Shown piece by piece: positions 1-5,456 of a stretch of DNA of 5,810 nucleotides. Location: assembly GCA_018260375.1 (NCBI GenBank), contig JAGLBF010000138.1, positions 1 to 5,810 on the forward strand, read 5' to 3'. This DNA is from Deinococcus sp. (lineage in GTDB: Bacteria > Deinococcota > Deinococci > Deinococcales > Deinococcaceae). Position 1 is the first letter of the stretch; the number at the start of each line of letters is the position of its first letter. A model generated the notes under the pieces. The model was not told the origin of the DNA. It made no database searches and was given only the letters and a program-made list of their open reading frames with translations. Both the position numbers and the translations under genes were made by a program.

Positions 1-129
1 ATACGGGTTTCGCGGTATGGAGCCGCAGGCGGTGTCTTCCCGACTGTGGTGGAATGGAGCGGCAGTCCGTATGAGACGCGGCTACACCGGGCGCTGAGAC
101 GCTCCATTGGTGAGGTGCTGGGTCACTGA
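1..129 (+). CDS. C-terminal end of an unrecognised protein (5' end outside window)
   Basis: Frame 1 is open from the first base to TGA at 127-129 and encodes 42 residues, including the segment FPTVVEWSGSPYE and the tail RRSIGEVLGH. I do not recognise the family. Support for real coding comes from the copy at the right edge: over 53 aligned bases there are four differences, two of them silent third-position changes (GGT/GGC, TTC/TTT) and two within one codon (GTC Val versus GCT Ala). That pattern is expected when protein sequence is conserved. An imperfect hairpin (GGTGCT 114-119 with AGCACC 141-146) spans the stop codon but has no T-run after it, so termination there is doubtful. The next gene starts 115 bases downstream on the same strand. 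Confidence 0.6.
   Translation: MRVSRYGAAGGVFPTVVEWSGSPYETRLHRALRRSIGEVLGH
23..75 (+). repeat. Left arm of a 53-bp inverted repeat at the window edges
   Basis: Bases 23-75 match the reverse complement of 5758-5810 at 49 of 53 positions; the mismatches are at 33, 35, 36 and 39, and 40-75 are identical. The arm lies inside the partial coding sequence at 1-129. Similarity stops sharply after the GAG at 73-75. The other arm reaches the window end, so the true repeat may extend further upstream in the gene. Confidence 0.9.
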
Positions 130-174
130 CGCCCCTGCTGAGCACCTTACCCAGTCTTTGCATATTTTCGCTAC

Positions 175-237
175 TATATTTCGTCTGATATTAACCGTAG
201 CGGCGGTATGCTCCCAAAACGCCGCCTACCAAAGGAG
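175..237 (+). promoter_or_regulatory. gltP leader: -10-like boxes, 9-bp hairpin and Shine-Dalgarno
   Basis: AT-rich -10-like hexamers occur at 175-180 (TATATT) and 187-192 (GATATT), but neither has a convincing -35 at standard spacing, so the exact promoter is open. A hairpin follows: 197-205 pairs with 220-229 (nine pairs, C225 bulged) around a 14-base loop at 206-219. Directly behind it is AGGAG at 233-237, seven bases before the TTG at 245. The closeness of hairpin and ribosome site suggests an effect on translation or mRNA stability; that part is inference. Confidence 0.45.
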
Positions 238-244
238 TTTTTTT

Positions 245-1528
245 TTGCGTTTACCTTCACTTGCTGTACAGATTCTCATTGGCCTTGTGCTGGGCATTTT
301 GGTAGGAGCCATGTTCTACGGTAACCCCGCCGTAGTCACCTGGTTGCAGCCACTGGGCGATATTTTTATTCGCCTGATCAAAATGATCGTGGTGCCTATT
401 GTGCTGAGTACCCTCATTGTGGGCATTGCGGGCGTGGGTGACGCCAAAAAACTGGGTGCGCTGGGCGGCAAAACCCTGATTTACTTTGAGGTTGTCACCA
501 CGGGTGCTATTTTGTTTGGCCTGCTGCTCGCTAACCTGCTCAAGCCTGGCCTGGGCGTTAATATGGCAGCGCTGCAAAAAACCGACATCACCAAGTACGC
601 TGACGGAGCGCAAGCCGCTGCCAGCCATACGTTTGCCGATACTTTTGTCAACATTGTGCCTACCAACATCGTTGACGCATTGGCACGCGGCGATATGCTC
701 GCCATCATTTTCTTTGCCGTGATGTTCGGCCTGGGTTTGGGCGCGCTGGGCGACAAGGGCAAGCCGCTGATCAACATCTTTCAAGTCGTCGCTGACACCA
801 TGTTTTGGGTGACCAACGCTATTATGAAGTTTGCGCCTATCGGGGTTTTTGCCCTTATCGGCGTTACGGTGAGCAAATTCGGCGTGGCTAGCCTATTGCC
901 GCTGGGCAAGCTAGTGATGGTGGTGTACCTGGCCATGTTCTTATTTGTATTTGTCATTTTGGGCGGCATTGCCCGGGCGGCCGGCACCAGCATCCTCACG
1001 CTGATCAGGGTGCTGCGCGACGAGCTGACTCTGGCCTTTTCTACGGCCAGCAGCGAGTCAGTATTGCCGCGCATCATGAAAAAGATGGAAGACTTTGGTT
1101 GTCCCAAGTACATCAGCAGTTTTGTTATTCCTACAGGCTATTCTTTTAATCTAGACGGCAGTACGTTGTATCAATCTATCGCCGCCCTCTTTATCGCCCA
1201 GATATACGGTATAGAATTGTCACTCACGCAGCAACTCACCTTGATGCTGGTGCTGATGGTCACAAGTAAAGGGATTGCGGGCGTGCCGGGCGTAAGCTTT
1301 GTGGTGCTGCTCGCCACACTTGGCACAGTGGGTATTCCTGTAGAGGGGCTGGCCTTTATCGCTGGTATTGACCGTATTCTGGATATGGCACGCACCGCCG
1401 TCAATGTCTGCGGCAATAGCCTGGCTGCTGTGGTGATGAGCAAGTGGGAAGGCGCCTTTGACCATGAGAAAAACAGGCAATACCTCGCCGCTCTGAACCA
1501 CACCGCACCGTCAACATCCGAACAATGA
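245..1528 (+). CDS. gltP: Proton/glutamate-aspartate symporter, GltP type (dicarboxylate/amino acid:cation symporter family)
   Basis: Encodes 427 residues when started at TTG 245. That start has AGGAG seven bases upstream and gives a first residue just before the first membrane helix; the frame is open upstream to an ATG at 107, but those residues are atypical for the family. The protein reads like E. coli GltP along its length: IRLIKMIVVPIVLSTLIVGIAGVGD near the N-terminus, the serine-rich hairpin ASSESVLP (residues 268-275), NLDGST (302-307), the second hairpin SKGIAGVPG (341-349), and the last helix with D376, D380, R383, T384 and N387. In this family the arginine and aspartate bind the amino-acid substrate. 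N391 stands where sodium-coupled archaeal homologues have a sodium-binding aspartate; E. coli GltP also has Asn there, favouring proton coupling. It is a multi-spanning inner-membrane protein, probably trimeric. Glutamate or aspartate is the likely substrate; a C4-dicarboxylate is possible but less likely given the arginine. Confidence 0.9.
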   Translation: MRLPSLAVQILIGLVLGILVGAMFYGNPAVVTWLQPLGDIFIRLIKMIVVPIVLSTLIVGIAGVGDAKKLGALGGKTLIYFEVVTTGAILFGLLLANLLKPGLGVNMAALQKTDITKYADGAQAAASHTFADTFVNIVPTNIVDALARGDMLAIIFFAVMFGLGLGALGDKGKPLINIFQVVADTMFWVTNAIMKFAPIGVFALIGVTVSKFGVASLLPLGKLVMVVYLAMFLFVFVILGGIARAAGTSILTLIRVLRDELTLAFSTASSESVLPRIMKKMEDFGCPKYISSFVIPTGYSFNLDGSTLYQSIAALFIAQIYGIELSLTQQLTLMLVLMVTSKGIAGVPGVSFVVLLATLGTVGIPVEGLAFIAGIDRILDMARTAVNVCGNSLAAVVMSKWEGAFDHEKNRQYLAALNHTAPSTSEQ

Positions 1529-1548
1529 GGTTGGCAAGCCCTGTACTT

Positions 1549-1586
1549 CCGAGAACGGCTCTTTGGTTTTCACTCGTTCTACTCGG
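1549..1586 (+). other. Hairpin downstream of gltP, possible weak terminator
   Basis: CCGAG plus AACG (1549-1557) pairs with CGTT (1575-1578) and CTCGG (1582-1586), leaving a three-base bulge (1579-1581) and a 17-base loop. It lies 21 bases after the gltP stop, but the following bases are CAAAAAG, not a T-run. A second small hairpin (CCCGG 1640-1644, CCGGG 1651-1655) also lacks a T-run. gltP therefore has no clear intrinsic terminator; these structures may stabilise the mRNA 3' end. Confidence 0.3.
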
Positions 1587-1668
1587 CAAAAAGATGGTCA
1601 AAACCACCTGTTTGCAACATGCTGTAAGCCTTGTTAACACCCGGTGAAATCCGGGAAGCAGGCGTAGC

Positions 1669-1710
1669 AAAAAGTACGGGCTCTTGCGGTAAGCAAGCGC
1701 AGACCGTACT
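1669..1710 (-). terminator. Rho-independent terminator of polX
   Basis: Read on the minus strand, AGTACGG (1710-1704) pairs with CCGTACT (1679-1673), and an inner stem CTTGC/GCAAG (1697-1693 with 1687-1683) closes a five-base loop. The U-run corresponds to 1669-1673. The first stem base lies within the polX TAG stop codon (1709-1711). A competing stem, GGGCTCT (1717-1711) with AGAGCCC (1684-1678), overlaps it. There is no T-run on the plus side, so it should act only on minus-strand transcripts. Confidence 0.65.
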
Positions 1711-3487
1711 AGAGCCCGCCAGCGGACGCCCTGCTGCTTGATGACCTTCTAGCCTGCCGCTGCTCGGCTATAAACGCCAAAAACTCACCCTGGCTCAGGG
1801 TATTGATGATGTCTGACGGCGTAAGCCCTGCTTTGCGGGCGGTCAGTACGCCGTAGCGGATGTCTGATAGGCCGCCAGTAGTGTGCGCGTCGGTGTTGAT
1901 GGCAAATTTAACCTTGCCGCGCCATGCTAAGGCCCAGCGCCAATCCAGGTCTAGGCGCTGGGGGTTGGCGTTGATTTCTACTGCTGTAGCGTGCGCTGCA
2001 CAGGCGTGTAGTACGGCGTTGAGATCCAGGTCATAGCCTGCTCGGCGCAGCAGCAAGCGGCCTGTGGGGTGACCCAGCACCGTGATCAGCGGGTGGCTCA
2101 CGGCGCGCACCAGGCGCTCAGTCTGTGCCGCTTGGCTCAGCCCAAAGTGACTGTGTACCGAGGCCACCACGTAGTCCAGATCAGCGAGCAGGTCATCATC
2201 AAAGTCCAGGCGCCCGTCTTCGAGGATGTCCACTTCACTGCCCGCCAGAATGTTGAGCCCTGCGCGGCGCAGCTCGGCAACCTCGCGCAGTTGGGTGCGC
2301 AGCCGTTCGGGGGTCAGCCCGTGAGCGTAGTGGGCCGCTTGCGAGTGGTCAGCAATGCCCAAGTAGCAGCCCTGGCCCTGCTGCGCCGCTGCCCGCGCCA
2401 TATCAGACAGGCTCGCTGCGCCGTCGCTGTACGTGGAATGGGTGTGGATAAACCCCAGAATGTCGCTGACCTGTATCAGCTCGCTGGCGTGCGGCAGGGC
2501 AGGCCACAGCCCGTCATGCTCGGCTTCGCGGTACTCGGCGGGGCGCTCAGCCTGGCGCAGTGCAGCCCAAAAGTCGCTTTGGGTAGGCGTTATTAGAAGC
2601 TCAGCGCCCCGCACTAAGCCGCCTTCACTCAGCGCTAGGCCCACCTGTTCAGCTTGGGCTTGCAGTTGGGCGCGGTAGTGTGGAGGACTGGCAAACCACA
2701 CCTCGGCCGCGCCGCGCTGCTCAGGAGCTACGGCGTGCAGGGCAAAGCGCAGGCCCTCATGCTCACCGCGCAGGGTGGGGCCGTTGGTGGTGACAGGCCA
2801 GGGCAAAGCGGCGGCTACCTGTGCCGGGGTGTGAGCCGTTAGGCTGAGCACCACTTCGGCGCTACCAGCAGTCTCTAGCCCGCGTGCCGCGTCGCCGCTG
2901 AGTACGGGAGCAAAAGAGAGGTGGGCCGTATGCAGCAAGCGTATCAGCTGGGCGCTGAGGTCAAGGGCGCTGCTCAGGCGCATGCGCTCTTTAGCACTGA
3001 GGGCAAACGCTACAGCACCTTGCAGGGTAGCGGCAGTTTTAGTTCCAAAGCCCTTGATGCCCGCCACCGCGCCGCTGTCTAGGCCCTGGCGCAGCAGCTC
3101 TAGCGAGTCTATGCCCGCCAGCCAAAGCGCCCGCACCTTTTTGGGGCCCAGACCGCGCACCTCTAGCAGCTCTAACAGGCTGGGTGGCAGCTCGGCAAGG
3201 GCTTCTTGCAGGGGGCCAAAGCGGCCTGTCTGATCCGCTTCTTGTAAAGCACTGACCAGCGCCGTGCCGACTTTGGGGACGCCTTGAAAATGAGCTTCTC
3301 GTAAACTCTCCCAGCTTACCTGGGCCGCACTCTGGGCCTCTAGGCTGCGGGCGGCGCCCCGGTAAGCCTGAGCGCGGAAACTGTCGGCCCCCAGCACCTC
3401 TAACAGGTCGGCAGTGAGGTTGAGGGCGCGCACGGCCTGCTTAAAGCCAAAGGGCGCTGCTGAAGGTGCTTGTGGCGGTGTAGACAT
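1709..3487 (-). CDS. polX: Family X DNA polymerase with C-terminal PHP phosphoesterase domain (PolX)
   Basis: The 592-residue product starts at ATG 3487, chosen because AGGAG (3501-3497) lies nine bases upstream; the frame stays open to 3652, but that part has no family character. Order: N-terminal DNA-binding 8-kDa-type domain (about 13-100) with helix-hairpin-helix motifs near 70-83, 108-121 (GLGPKK) and 144-155 (IKGFGTKTA); a palm-like region around 190-320; a PHP domain from about 345. The PHP metal ligands look complete: HTHSTYSD (348-355), ADH (379-381), E418 in SEVD, VHSH (445-448), GHPTGR (472-477) and NTDAH (531-535). The polymerase site is degenerate. Where the family has GS-x-RRG followed by GDxD, this protein has SGDAARG then GSAE (197-211), and the third aspartate position reads RFALH (247-251), so S209, E211 and A249 replace the three catalytic Asp. 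The D. radiodurans enzyme, which has 3'-5' exonuclease activity and a role in double-strand break repair, is also known for non-standard active-site residues. Nuclease activity is therefore more secure than polymerisation. Confidence 0.92.
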   Translation of the reverse strand: MSTPPQAPSAAPFGFKQAVRALNLTADLLEVLGADSFRAQAYRGAARSLEAQSAAQVSWESLREAHFQGVPKVGTALVSALQEADQTGRFGPLQEALAELPPSLLELLEVRGLGPKKVRALWLAGIDSLELLRQGLDSGAVAGIKGFGTKTAATLQGAVAFALSAKERMRLSSALDLSAQLIRLLHTAHLSFAPVLSGDAARGLETAGSAEVVLSLTAHTPAQVAAALPWPVTTNGPTLRGEHEGLRFALHAVAPEQRGAAEVWFASPPHYRAQLQAQAEQVGLALSEGGLVRGAELLITPTQSDFWAALRQAERPAEYREAEHDGLWPALPHASELIQVSDILGFIHTHSTYSDGAASLSDMARAAAQQGQGCYLGIADHSQAAHYAHGLTPERLRTQLREVAELRRAGLNILAGSEVDILEDGRLDFDDDLLADLDYVVASVHSHFGLSQAAQTERLVRAVSHPLITVLGHPTGRLLLRRAGYDLDLNAVLHACAAHATAVEINANPQRLDLDWRWALAWRGKVKFAINTDAHTTGGLSDIRYGVLTARKAGLTPSDIINTLSQGEFLAFIAEQRQARRSSSSRASAGGL

Positions 3488-3571
3488 GCGGGCGTTCTCC
3501 TGTGGGGTTTTGCGGTAAGCCTGATCAGCAATATCAATGGCGACTTGAACCGTGTTGAACACGTGGTGAAC
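3488..3571 (-). promoter_or_regulatory. polX promoter region: Shine-Dalgarno, weak -10 and three phased GTTCA repeats
   Basis: On the minus strand a -10-like GATATT lies at 3535-3530 with a poor -35 (TTCAAC at 18 bases). Three GTTCA words, seen as TGAAC on the plus strand at 3546-3550, 3556-3560 and 3567-3571, sit 10 and 11 bases apart, on one face of the helix, and would be centred near -25, -35 and -46. Weak -35 plus phased repeats is a common layout for regulator-controlled promoters; the regulator is unknown. The Shine-Dalgarno AGGAG is at 3501-3497. Confidence 0.35.
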
Positions 3572-3869
3572 GCTGACCAGCGGGCGTAGGCAACAGTACA
3601 AACTTGGCGGTAGCGCAGGCGGCACATCTGGGTGCTGGAATAGGGAGCGCAAGCCGTATTAAGGTGAAGGTGACAGTGATGAGGTGAAGGTGGGGGCCAT
3701 AAAGAAGGCTGCCGCTGCTAGGAGAGGTTATGAAGACGCGGTGACCCACACCTGACGGCTGATACTCACGGCCCAAACCCTACTCATAAGCATTACGGAA
3801 AATTAGTTATAAGTATATCTTCTTAGTTCACCATAGGGCAGGCAACTAGGGCAATCAGAGTAAAACGAA
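3572..3869. other. Non-coding stretch between polX and hisC
   Basis: No credible gene is visible on either strand. It contains two exact copies of AGGTGAAGGTG (3662-3672 and 3682-3692), two copies of TAGGGCA (3834-3840 and 3847-3853), and an AT-rich patch at 3785-3830 with minus-strand -10-like words TATACT (3817-3812) and TATAAC (3811-3806) but no good -35. No strong hisC terminator is seen; only a four-pair stem (ACGG/CCGT, three-base loop) spans 3874-3884, ending just before the hisC stop codon. Confidence 0.5.
3662..3692. repeat. Pair of 11-bp direct repeats, AGGTGAAGGTG
   Basis: Exact copies at 3662-3672 and 3682-3692 start 20 bases apart, about two helical turns. Each copy itself contains GGTG twice. 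They lie 175-205 bases upstream of the polX ATG. They could be a regulator site or a short slippage product; the sequence does not decide. Confidence 0.6.
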
Positions 3870-4955
3870 TTAAACGGAATCCGTATCAATTTCTTGTAAA
3901 GCCGCCAGCAAGCGGTCATTTTGATCAGGCGTGCCGATGCCTATCCGCAGGCAGCCCGCTATCACCTGGTCTTGCCGCCGTACCAAAATGCCGCGTGAGA
4001 GCAGGTGGTCAAAGGTGGCTTCCGGGTCGGCTGAGCGCAGCAAAAAGAAATTGGTGTGGCTAGAAAACACCTCTAGCTTGGGATGGTTTGCCAGAGCGTA
4101 GAGCACCCTGTCGCGCTCGCGGATGGTCTGCGCCACGCCCGCACGCATGTATTCGGGGTGCTCTAGAGCCACTTCTACCACGCACTCGGTCAGCACGTTG
4201 ACGTTAAAGGGGGTGAGCAACTTTTGCAGGTGGCTGCCCAGTTCGGGCGAGGTGAGCGCGTAGCCCAGGCGCAGGCCTGCCAGCCCCCACGCTTTGCTAA
4301 AGGTTCGCAGCGAAAGCCTGTTGGCGTGGCCCCCGATCAGGTGGCGCAAGTCCTGGCCGGTGTACTGGTGGTACGCCTCGTCAACCACCACCACCCAGTT
4401 CTGGCCCGCAGCCTCCAGCACCACACTGACGTCGCTAACGCTGTCGAGGTAGCCTGTGGGCGCGTGTGGCTCGGTCAGCACCAGCAGCCCCGGCGTGTGT
4501 GCGGCGAGTTGCTGCACCAAGCCCGCTACAGGCAGCGAAAAATCAGGATTGAGTGGCACTTCCACCAGTGTGGCGCCCAGCAGCTGGGCCTCGAGCGTGT
4601 ACAGCGAAAATACTGGCTTGGTGGTCACCACCGTTTGGCCCAGCCCCGCGAGCTCGGTGAGGAGTTTAATCATCACGTTGCTTCCAGGTGTGACCACCAC
4701 ACCCTGCGCGTCCCAGTGCTCGTAGTCGGCAATTTTTTGGCGCAGCCGGTCGGTGTGCAAGTCAGGGTAGCGGTTCCATTCGCGCCGCTCCATACGCCGC
4801 AGGGCTTCGGCACGCAGCTCGGCGGGGAAATCGTTAGGACTTTCATTTTGGTCAAGCTTGATGTCGGCAGTAACGGGCGTAAAGGGATATGCAGCGCTCT
4901 GGCGCACGGCCTGGCGCACACCACGCAAGAAGGGCAGATCGGGGGTGGAAGGCAT
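3870..4955 (-). CDS. hisC: Histidinol-phosphate aminotransferase (PLP-dependent, fold type I)
   Basis: The 361-residue product has the usual HisC length. It catalyses the PLP-dependent amino transfer between imidazole-acetol phosphate and glutamate that gives histidinol phosphate, in cytoplasmic histidine synthesis. Visible landmarks: N-terminal KLDQNESP (33-40), NRYPD (61-65), cofactor-loop GSN (91-93), EPHAPTG (162-168), VVDEAY (190-195) with D192 facing the pyridine nitrogen and Y195, the Schiff-base lysine K221 in TFSKAWGLAGLRLGY with R229 for the phosphate, and R337 in CLRIGIG for the substrate carboxylate. In EPHAPTG an alanine (A165) replaces the Asn that usually precedes PTG and contacts the PLP hydroxyl; I believe this variant exists in other HisC proteins. 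Start at ATG 4955: no Shine-Dalgarno is visible, but a -10-like TACACT lies six bases upstream. No other his gene is in the window, and polX begins 382 bases downstream, so hisC seems to be a single-gene unit. A related aromatic aminotransferase activity cannot be excluded. Confidence 0.9.
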   Translation of the reverse strand: MPSTPDLPFLRGVRQAVRQSAAYPFTPVTADIKLDQNESPNDFPAELRAEALRRMERREWNRYPDLHTDRLRQKIADYEHWDAQGVVVTPGSNVMIKLLTELAGLGQTVVTTKPVFSLYTLEAQLLGATLVEVPLNPDFSLPVAGLVQQLAAHTPGLLVLTEPHAPTGYLDSVSDVSVVLEAAGQNWVVVVDEAYHQYTGQDLRHLIGGHANRLSLRTFSKAWGLAGLRLGYALTSPELGSHLQKLLTPFNVNVLTECVVEVALEHPEYMRAGVAQTIRERDRVLYALANHPKLEVFSSHTNFFLLRSADPEATFDHLLSRGILVRRQDQVIAGCLRIGIGTPDQNDRLLAALQEIDTDSV

Positions 4956-4976
4956 AGCGGCAGTGTAGCGTGTAGC
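4956..4976 (-). promoter_or_regulatory. Likely leaderless promoter of hisC with tandem GCTACAC
   Basis: On the minus strand TACACT (4967-4962) fits the TANNNT -10 pattern and is separated from the hisC ATG by exactly GCCGCT, so transcription would start at or next to the ATG. No Shine-Dalgarno is seen. The heptamer GCTACAC is present twice in tandem (4976-4970 and 4969-4963) and again at 5059-5053. The -35 region is weak. Leaderless mRNAs with this -10 placement are well known in Deinococcus; application here is inference. Confidence 0.45.
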
Positions 4977-5212
4977 AAGAAGGCAGGGAAATGCGAACAG
5001 CCAACAGACGCAGGCTGAGCGGCTTTACCCTGAAGTCCCCATAAAGTCCAGAGTGTAGCAGGCAGCTGGTGAATATACAGGCTTCGGTTCAATGAGGTCA
5101 TTTTTGATTTAATTCTTGCTGGTGGCCGCTTTGGGGGTTGATGGTGGTGTAGGTCGGTTGAGGGGGGATCCGGCCAGATACACCTGGGCTGTAGTGTAGT
5201 TCGCGTTCACTC
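4977..5212. other. Non-coding stretch upstream of hisC
   Basis: No protein gene is supported. There is a third copy of GTGTAGC at 5053-5059, an AT-rich patch at 5098-5116 and a G-rich stretch at 5130-5167. I found no matching -35/-10 pair that would clearly start a plus-strand transcript towards the terminator at 5299, and no tRNA or transposon end. Confidence 0.4.
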
Positions 5213-5333
5213 TTGAGGAACCAGGGGAGTACTATGGTGCCTTCACCCCCTCTGTGCGGGGGTTCAACAAAAAATGCCTCGTCGCAGAGGAGTTTTCCGG
5301 AGAAGTGGATTGCCGTCCGCTTCTTCTTTTTTT
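5213..5333 (+). ncRNA. Candidate small structured RNA ending in a strong terminator
   Basis: The strong plus-strand terminator at 5299-5333 has no protein gene before it: the nearest plus-strand gene ends near 1528. The preceding bases fold well on paper. TTGA and ACC (5213-5222, with a three-base bulge) pair with GGTTCAA (5261-5267); inside, AGGGG (5223-5227) can pair with CCCCT (5247-5251), or alternatively ACCCCC (5245-5250) with GGGGGT (5258-5263); and CCTC (5277-5280) pairs with GAGG (5287-5290). A promoter was not identified, so the 5' end is a guess. Alternatives are a cis-acting leader that ends transcription before the lipoprotein gene at 5455, or a relic of a lost gene's end. The class is not one I recognise. 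Confidence 0.35.
5299..5333 (+). terminator. Strong Rho-independent terminator
   Basis: An uninterrupted 11-pair stem (5299-5309 with 5316-5326, including two G-T wobbles) closes a six-base loop (TTGCCG, 5310-5315) and is followed directly by seven T (5327-5333). This is the clearest terminator in the window. It points towards the lipoprotein gene, 121 bases ahead of its start codon, so it either ends a small RNA or insulates/attenuates that gene. Confidence 0.85.
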
Positions 5334-5371
5334 ACCTTGCGGGGGCAAAAAACCCAGGTGAGTCACTACCG

Positions 5372-5401
5372 CTCACACAAAGTGGCCCGTAAGTGTATTA
5401 T
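5372..5401 (+). promoter_or_regulatory. Promoter of the lipoprotein gene, flanked by inverted TCACA/TGTGA
   Basis: A -10 TATTAT (5396-5401, five of six consensus bases) stands 18 bases after a -35 CTCACA (5372-5377, four of six). The hexamers overlap inverted half-sites CTCACA (5372-5377) and TGTGAG (5401-5406). Another GTGAGTC at 5358-5364 repeats at 5402-5408. TGTGA/TCACA words resemble CRP-type half-sites, but here they point outward and are far apart, so binding by such a regulator is speculative. Confidence 0.5.
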
Positions 5402-5433
5402 GTGAGTCGCAGTAAAAATTTCTTAAAAAAATA

Positions 5434-5456
5434 ATTCTGGAGTCGTGTTCCAGAAT
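5434..5456 (+). promoter_or_regulatory. Perfect 8-bp hairpin covering the Shine-Dalgarno and start codon
   Basis: ATTCTGGA (5434-5441) is the exact reverse complement of TCCAGAAT (5449-5456), with a seven-base loop (GTCGTGT). The 5' arm and first loop base contain GGAG (5439-5442), the only Shine-Dalgarno candidate, and the 3' arm includes AT of the ATG at 5455-5457. In mRNA this would hide both translation signals; in DNA it is a perfect dyad 33-55 bases downstream of the -10 box and could be an operator. Confidence 0.6.

Noticed and set aside
107..244. Upstream in-frame extension of gltP from ATG 107
   Set aside because: It overlaps the previous gene's end and a leader hairpin; the TTG at 245 has the ribosome site and gives normal family length.
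2069..2596. Long open frame on the plus strand inside polX, and similar frames opposite hisC and gltP
   Set aside because: These are antisense shadows in G+C-rich coding DNA, without ribosome sites or recognisable protein features.
3488..3652. Upstream in-frame extension of polX by 55 codons
   Set aside because: The added residues lack family character, and the ATG at 3487 has a well-placed Shine-Dalgarno.
3730..3744. ATG with a very good Shine-Dalgarno (AGGAG at 3720-3724) on the plus strand
   Set aside because: The frame stops after four codons and no gene follows on that strand.
5258..5278. GGGGGTTCAAC looks like a tRNA T-arm
   Set aside because: No acceptor stem, D-arm or anticodon arm can be placed around it.
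5223..5290. GGGGAGTA followed later by CGTCG, recalling the yybP-ykoY manganese riboswitch
   Set aside because: The closing stem expected around that motif is absent, the second conserved loop does not match, and the downstream gene is not a metal transporter.
5234..5392. A 52-codon plus-strand reading frame (ATG 5234, TAA 5390-5392) with GGGGAG just upstream
   Set aside because: It contains the strong terminator stem and its T-run, which would end its own mRNA mid-gene, and the product resembles no protein I know.
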